Below, one piece after another: positions 34,802 to 36,946 of a stretch of DNA of 36,946 nucleotides (position 1 is the stretch's first letter; every line of letters starts with the position of its first letter). The position numbers and the translations under genes were made by a program. The notes beneath the pieces are model-generated. The model saw nothing but the letters and a program-made list of their open reading frames with translations. It had not been told where the DNA came from and ran no database searches. The stretch spans positions 1 to 36,946 of the forward strand of contig JAYYZF010000051.1 of assembly GCA_036340215.1 (NCBI GenBank), read 5' to 3'. Source of the stretch: JABJPE01 sp036340215 (GTDB taxonomy: Bacteria > Pseudomonadota > Gammaproteobacteria > Comchoanobacterales > Comchoanobacteraceae).

Positions 34802-35240
34802 TATAAAAGTAAATCTAATTGATAATTCAGCGAGTGTTTTCTTTAAACCCTCCGAAACTCAAGTAAATTTTTGGTTGGTAAACTGTCTTAAAAAAAAATA
34901 TGAGAAAGTAGATATCAACCTGGTCTTACTAGACGATGATGAAATGCAGAAACTTAATATAAATTTTCGCTCGAGGATGAACGCAACAAATGTTCTTTCA
35001 TTTCCTGAAGACAATAGTACAAGCTTAGTTGGTGAAATAATGATTTGCCCTAATATTGCTGCCAAGGAAGCAAAGCAATTCGCAAAAAGCAATCACGATT
35101 ATTTTCTATATCTATTTGTGCACGGAATTCTGCACCTTCAAGGATATGATCACATTGATGATGATGATGCCGAGCTTATGGAAACTGAAGAGAACTTACT
35201 TTTTGAAAATATTTTAAAGCTGAGCAACAAAACTAACTAA
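34791..35240 (+). CDS. ybeY: Endoribonuclease YbeY
   Basis: About 149 residues. A zinc endoribonuclease for 16S rRNA 3' maturation and ribosome quality control. The metal motif is complete near residues 105-115: HGILHLQGYDH (three His spaced HxxxHxxxxxH). FRSRMNATNVLSFP, typical of YbeY, precedes it. No Shine-Dalgarno is visible, and the start at 34791 lies inside phoH, so translation is coupled; an ATG at 34782 is an alternative. The corC gene follows after 13 bases. Confidence 0.95.
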   Translation: MKNNIKVNLIDNSASVFFKPSETQVNFWLVNCLKKKYEKVDINLVLLDDDEMQKLNINFRSRMNATNVLSFPEDNSTSLVGEIMICPNIAAKEAKQFAKSNHDYFLYLFVHGILHLQGYDHIDDDDAELMETEENLLFENILKLSNKTN

Positions 35241-35253
35241 TGAGGAGTAATAA

Positions 35254-36051
35254 ATGTTAAAAGATTTTTATTTGAGGTTTTTTAAGAAGAAAATATCTTT
35301 GAATATACTCTCAAATACTTTACATGACTGCCATAAGGAAAAAGTAATAGACTCAGATTCATTAGCGATGATTGAGGGTGTTTTAAACTTTGCCAAAATG
35401 AAAGTTAGAGATATAATGATTCCAAGGTCACAGATGACAGTAATTAATAGTGATCAAAGTATTGAAGAAATAGCCAAAATAATAATAGATAGTAAACATT
35501 CACGCTTTCCTGTTATTTGTGAGAACAAAGACGATATTATCGGGATTCTACTCGCAAAAGACTTACTAAATCATTTTCATTCATCACAAGATATATTTGA
35601 TATAAAAGACTTTATTAGAGAGGTGTTTTTTGTCCCGGAAAGCAAAAAATTAGATAACCTACTTCGTGATTTTCAAGTAAAACATTCCCATATGGCCTTA
35701 GTACTTGATGAATATGGCAGCATAGCCGGTCTTGTAACTATTGAAGATGTCATAGAGATGATAGTTGGAGATATAGAAGATGAGGGATTTATTGATACTG
35801 AATTACAATGTGTAACTAAACTTGATAACGGTAGCTATAGTGTACTTGGGACAACCACAATTGAAGAGTTTAATGAAGAACTGAAAATGAATATAGATAA
35901 TAGTAACTTTGATACTATAGGAGGATTCATCTCAGCTCAGATAGGCCATATACCAAAACCCGGCAAAGTAGTAAGACTAAAGAGCTGTGAGTTTACAATT
36001 GTTAAATCAAATGCCAAACAAATACTCCGCATGGAAATTTTGAAAAAATAA
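35254..36051 (+). CDS. corC: CorC/HlyC-family CBS-domain protein
   Basis: 265 residues, cytosolic. Two CBS domains (about 50-170; MIPRSQMTVI and HMALVLDEYGSIAGLVTIEDVIE) and a C-terminal CorC_HlyC domain (about 180-262). It lacks the membrane DUF21 part, as E. coli CorC does. The family is linked to magnesium/cobalt efflux or resistance. A very strong GAGGAG site precedes the ATG. The order ybeZ-ybeY-corC-lnt equals that of E. coli. Confidence 0.94.
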   Translation: MLKDFYLRFFKKKISLNILSNTLHDCHKEKVIDSDSLAMIEGVLNFAKMKVRDIMIPRSQMTVINSDQSIEEIAKIIIDSKHSRFPVICENKDDIIGILLAKDLLNHFHSSQDIFDIKDFIREVFFVPESKKLDNLLRDFQVKHSHMALVLDEYGSIAGLVTIEDVIEMIVGDIEDEGFIDTELQCVTKLDNGSYSVLGTTTIEEFNEELKMNIDNSNFDTIGGFISAQIGHIPKPGKVVRLKSCEFTIVKSNAKQILRMEILKK

Positions 36052-36118
36052 TCTAGCGAGCCCAATTCATCAATGCGAATAAAAACATTCATAGTTTCGC
36101 TTTAATAATATTTTGTCA

Positions 36119-36147
36119 TTGGTTTTGTTCATTTCCCTGTATATAAT
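36119..36147 (+). promoter_or_regulatory. Possible lnt promoter
   Basis: TTGGTT (36119-36124), 17 bases, perfect TATAAT (36142-36147), ending 26 bases before the lnt ATG. It suggests that lnt can be transcribed apart from corC. Confidence 0.4.
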
Positions 36148-36173
36148 TAAATTTTGATTTAACTAAATCTAGC

Positions 36174-36946
36174 ATGTCCAAATTTTTTTTAAAATCTTTT
36201 AACTTTATTTTTTACATCGCATTTGTATATTCCTCTGGATTTATAGTTAAGTATGCTTTTGCTCCATATAATATTTGGCCGTTAGCAATAGTTTCTCCAG
36301 TAGCTCTATTGTATATTTGGGACAAATATGATCATAGAAAGTTATTATCATCCTTTGTTTATGGCTTAGGATATTTTACTGCTGGATCATGGGTATTTTA
36401 CAGCTTCTCTGAGCACAGCGATATTAGCTTTACAATTAGCATTATTGTTACACTGATTATAGTCGCAGCATTATCATTAGGATTTATTATTGTACATGTA
36501 CTGACTAATAAAATTAAATCTCCTGAGAGTTTTAGAATACTATGTTTATTCCCAGCTTCATGGGTTCTAATGGAGTATTTCAGAACTATTTCTGAATTAT
36601 CATATCCATGGTTGTTTATTTCTTACAGCCAAACTAGTAGTCCAATCATTTATACTTCTGTTTTTATTGGTACATATGGTACAAGCTTTCTTATAATTTT
36701 ATTTGCTGGCTCCATTTACTTATTTTTAAAAAAAAGAAAACCTAGCATTGCACTCATACTTTTGTTCCTGATAAGTTTTGTTTGTTATAATTATATATTT
36801 CATGAAAAAACAAAGCATAGCACTAATATCTCAACGCTTCTTATTCAAAACAATACCTCCGAGCAGGATAAGTGGGACAGGAACAAACTTAAAAATTTGA
36901 TTACAACTTATGAGAAGATAATATTAGAAAACCTACATCCACACTC
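36174..36946 (+). CDS. lnt: Apolipoprotein N-acyltransferase, N-terminal part (right-truncated)
   Basis: 257 codons are visible before the window ends. Lnt transfers an acyl chain to the N-terminal Cys of lipoproteins in the inner membrane. Typical N-terminal features are seen: a membrane helix, FAPYNIWPLAIVSPVALLYIW, then GLGYFTAGSWVFYSF, and PASWVLMEYFRT with YPWLFISYSQTSSPI further on. After six to seven membrane segments the nitrilase-like domain begins (TLLIQNNTSEQDKW); the catalytic residues lie beyond the edge. The ATG follows AAATCTAGC, a poor ribosome site. Position after corC supports the call. Confidence 0.93.
   Translation, partial: MSKFFLKSFNFIFYIAFVYSSGFIVKYAFAPYNIWPLAIVSPVALLYIWDKYDHRKLLSSFVYGLGYFTAGSWVFYSFSEHSDISFTISIIVTLIIVAALSLGFIIVHVLTNKIKSPESFRILCLFPASWVLMEYFRTISELSYPWLFISYSQTSSPIIYTSVFIGTYGTSFLIILFAGSIYLFLKKRKPSIALILLFLISFVCYNYIFHEKTKHSTNISTLLIQNNTSEQDKWDRNKLKNLITTYEKIILENLHPH

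Noticed and set aside
36066..36110. GCGAA...TTCGC as a corC terminator
   Set aside because: Only 5 bp with a long loop and no T run.
1..36946. CRISPR arrays, insertion sequences, phage genes and attachment sites at the two tRNA genes
   Set aside because: No regular spaced repeats, transposase or integrase motifs, or tRNA 3'-end duplications were seen; the tRNA neighbourhood is the standard hupB-ppiD arrangement.

Overview
The window is an AT-rich stretch of a gammaproteobacterial chromosome. It carries many family-typical genes (mfd, kbl-tdh, hupB-tRNA-tRNA-ppiD, mreBCD-yhdP-tldD, gatCAB, miaB-phoH-ybeY-corC-lnt). Low GC, a cluster of eukaryote-like IQ-motif membrane proteins, two tandem MFS carriers of a type common in intracellular bacteria, and direct repeats resembling PmrA boxes suggest a host-associated, probably intracellular bacterium of the Legionella/Coxiella/Francisella kind. 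The genus cannot be fixed from the sequence alone, and no secretion-system gene lies in the window.

Region 1 (1-4241) is accessory. It holds four consecutive plus-strand genes; the first is cut by the window edge. Three carry a recognisable IQ motif (a calmodulin or myosin-light-chain binding signature). Three end in a two-helix membrane module followed by a polar tail, and two of those share a nearly identical FLTSPLG sequence. Hairpins separate the genes. The second and third genes each have a CTTAA-type direct repeat 7 bp before a perfect TATAAT. A degenerate copy with the same geometry lies upstream of the orphan 698-residue membrane protein at 12921-15017. The proposed new system is therefore a set of putative host-directed proteins under a common PmrA-like control.

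Region 2 (4320-9447) is mfd, two unrecognised small genes and a hypoxanthine phosphoribosyltransferase, all in one direction. Region 3 (9437-15017) is an MscS channel, the threonine-degradation pair kbl-tdh, and the orphan membrane protein.

Region 4 (15143-18094, minus strand) is HU, tRNA-Val, tRNA-Asp, ppiD and an L,D-transpeptidase. A 529-bp gap without genes follows. Region 5 (18624-26259, minus) is the cell-shape and envelope cluster mreB-mreC-mreD-yhdP-tldD, in which mreC seems to start at an ATA codon. Region 6 (26418-32262, plus) is gatCAB plus two MFS carriers. Region 7 (32456-36946, plus) is miaB, phoH, ybeY, corC and the start of lnt, a standard gammaproteobacterial order.

I saw no insertion sequence, phage gene, CRISPR array or rRNA.
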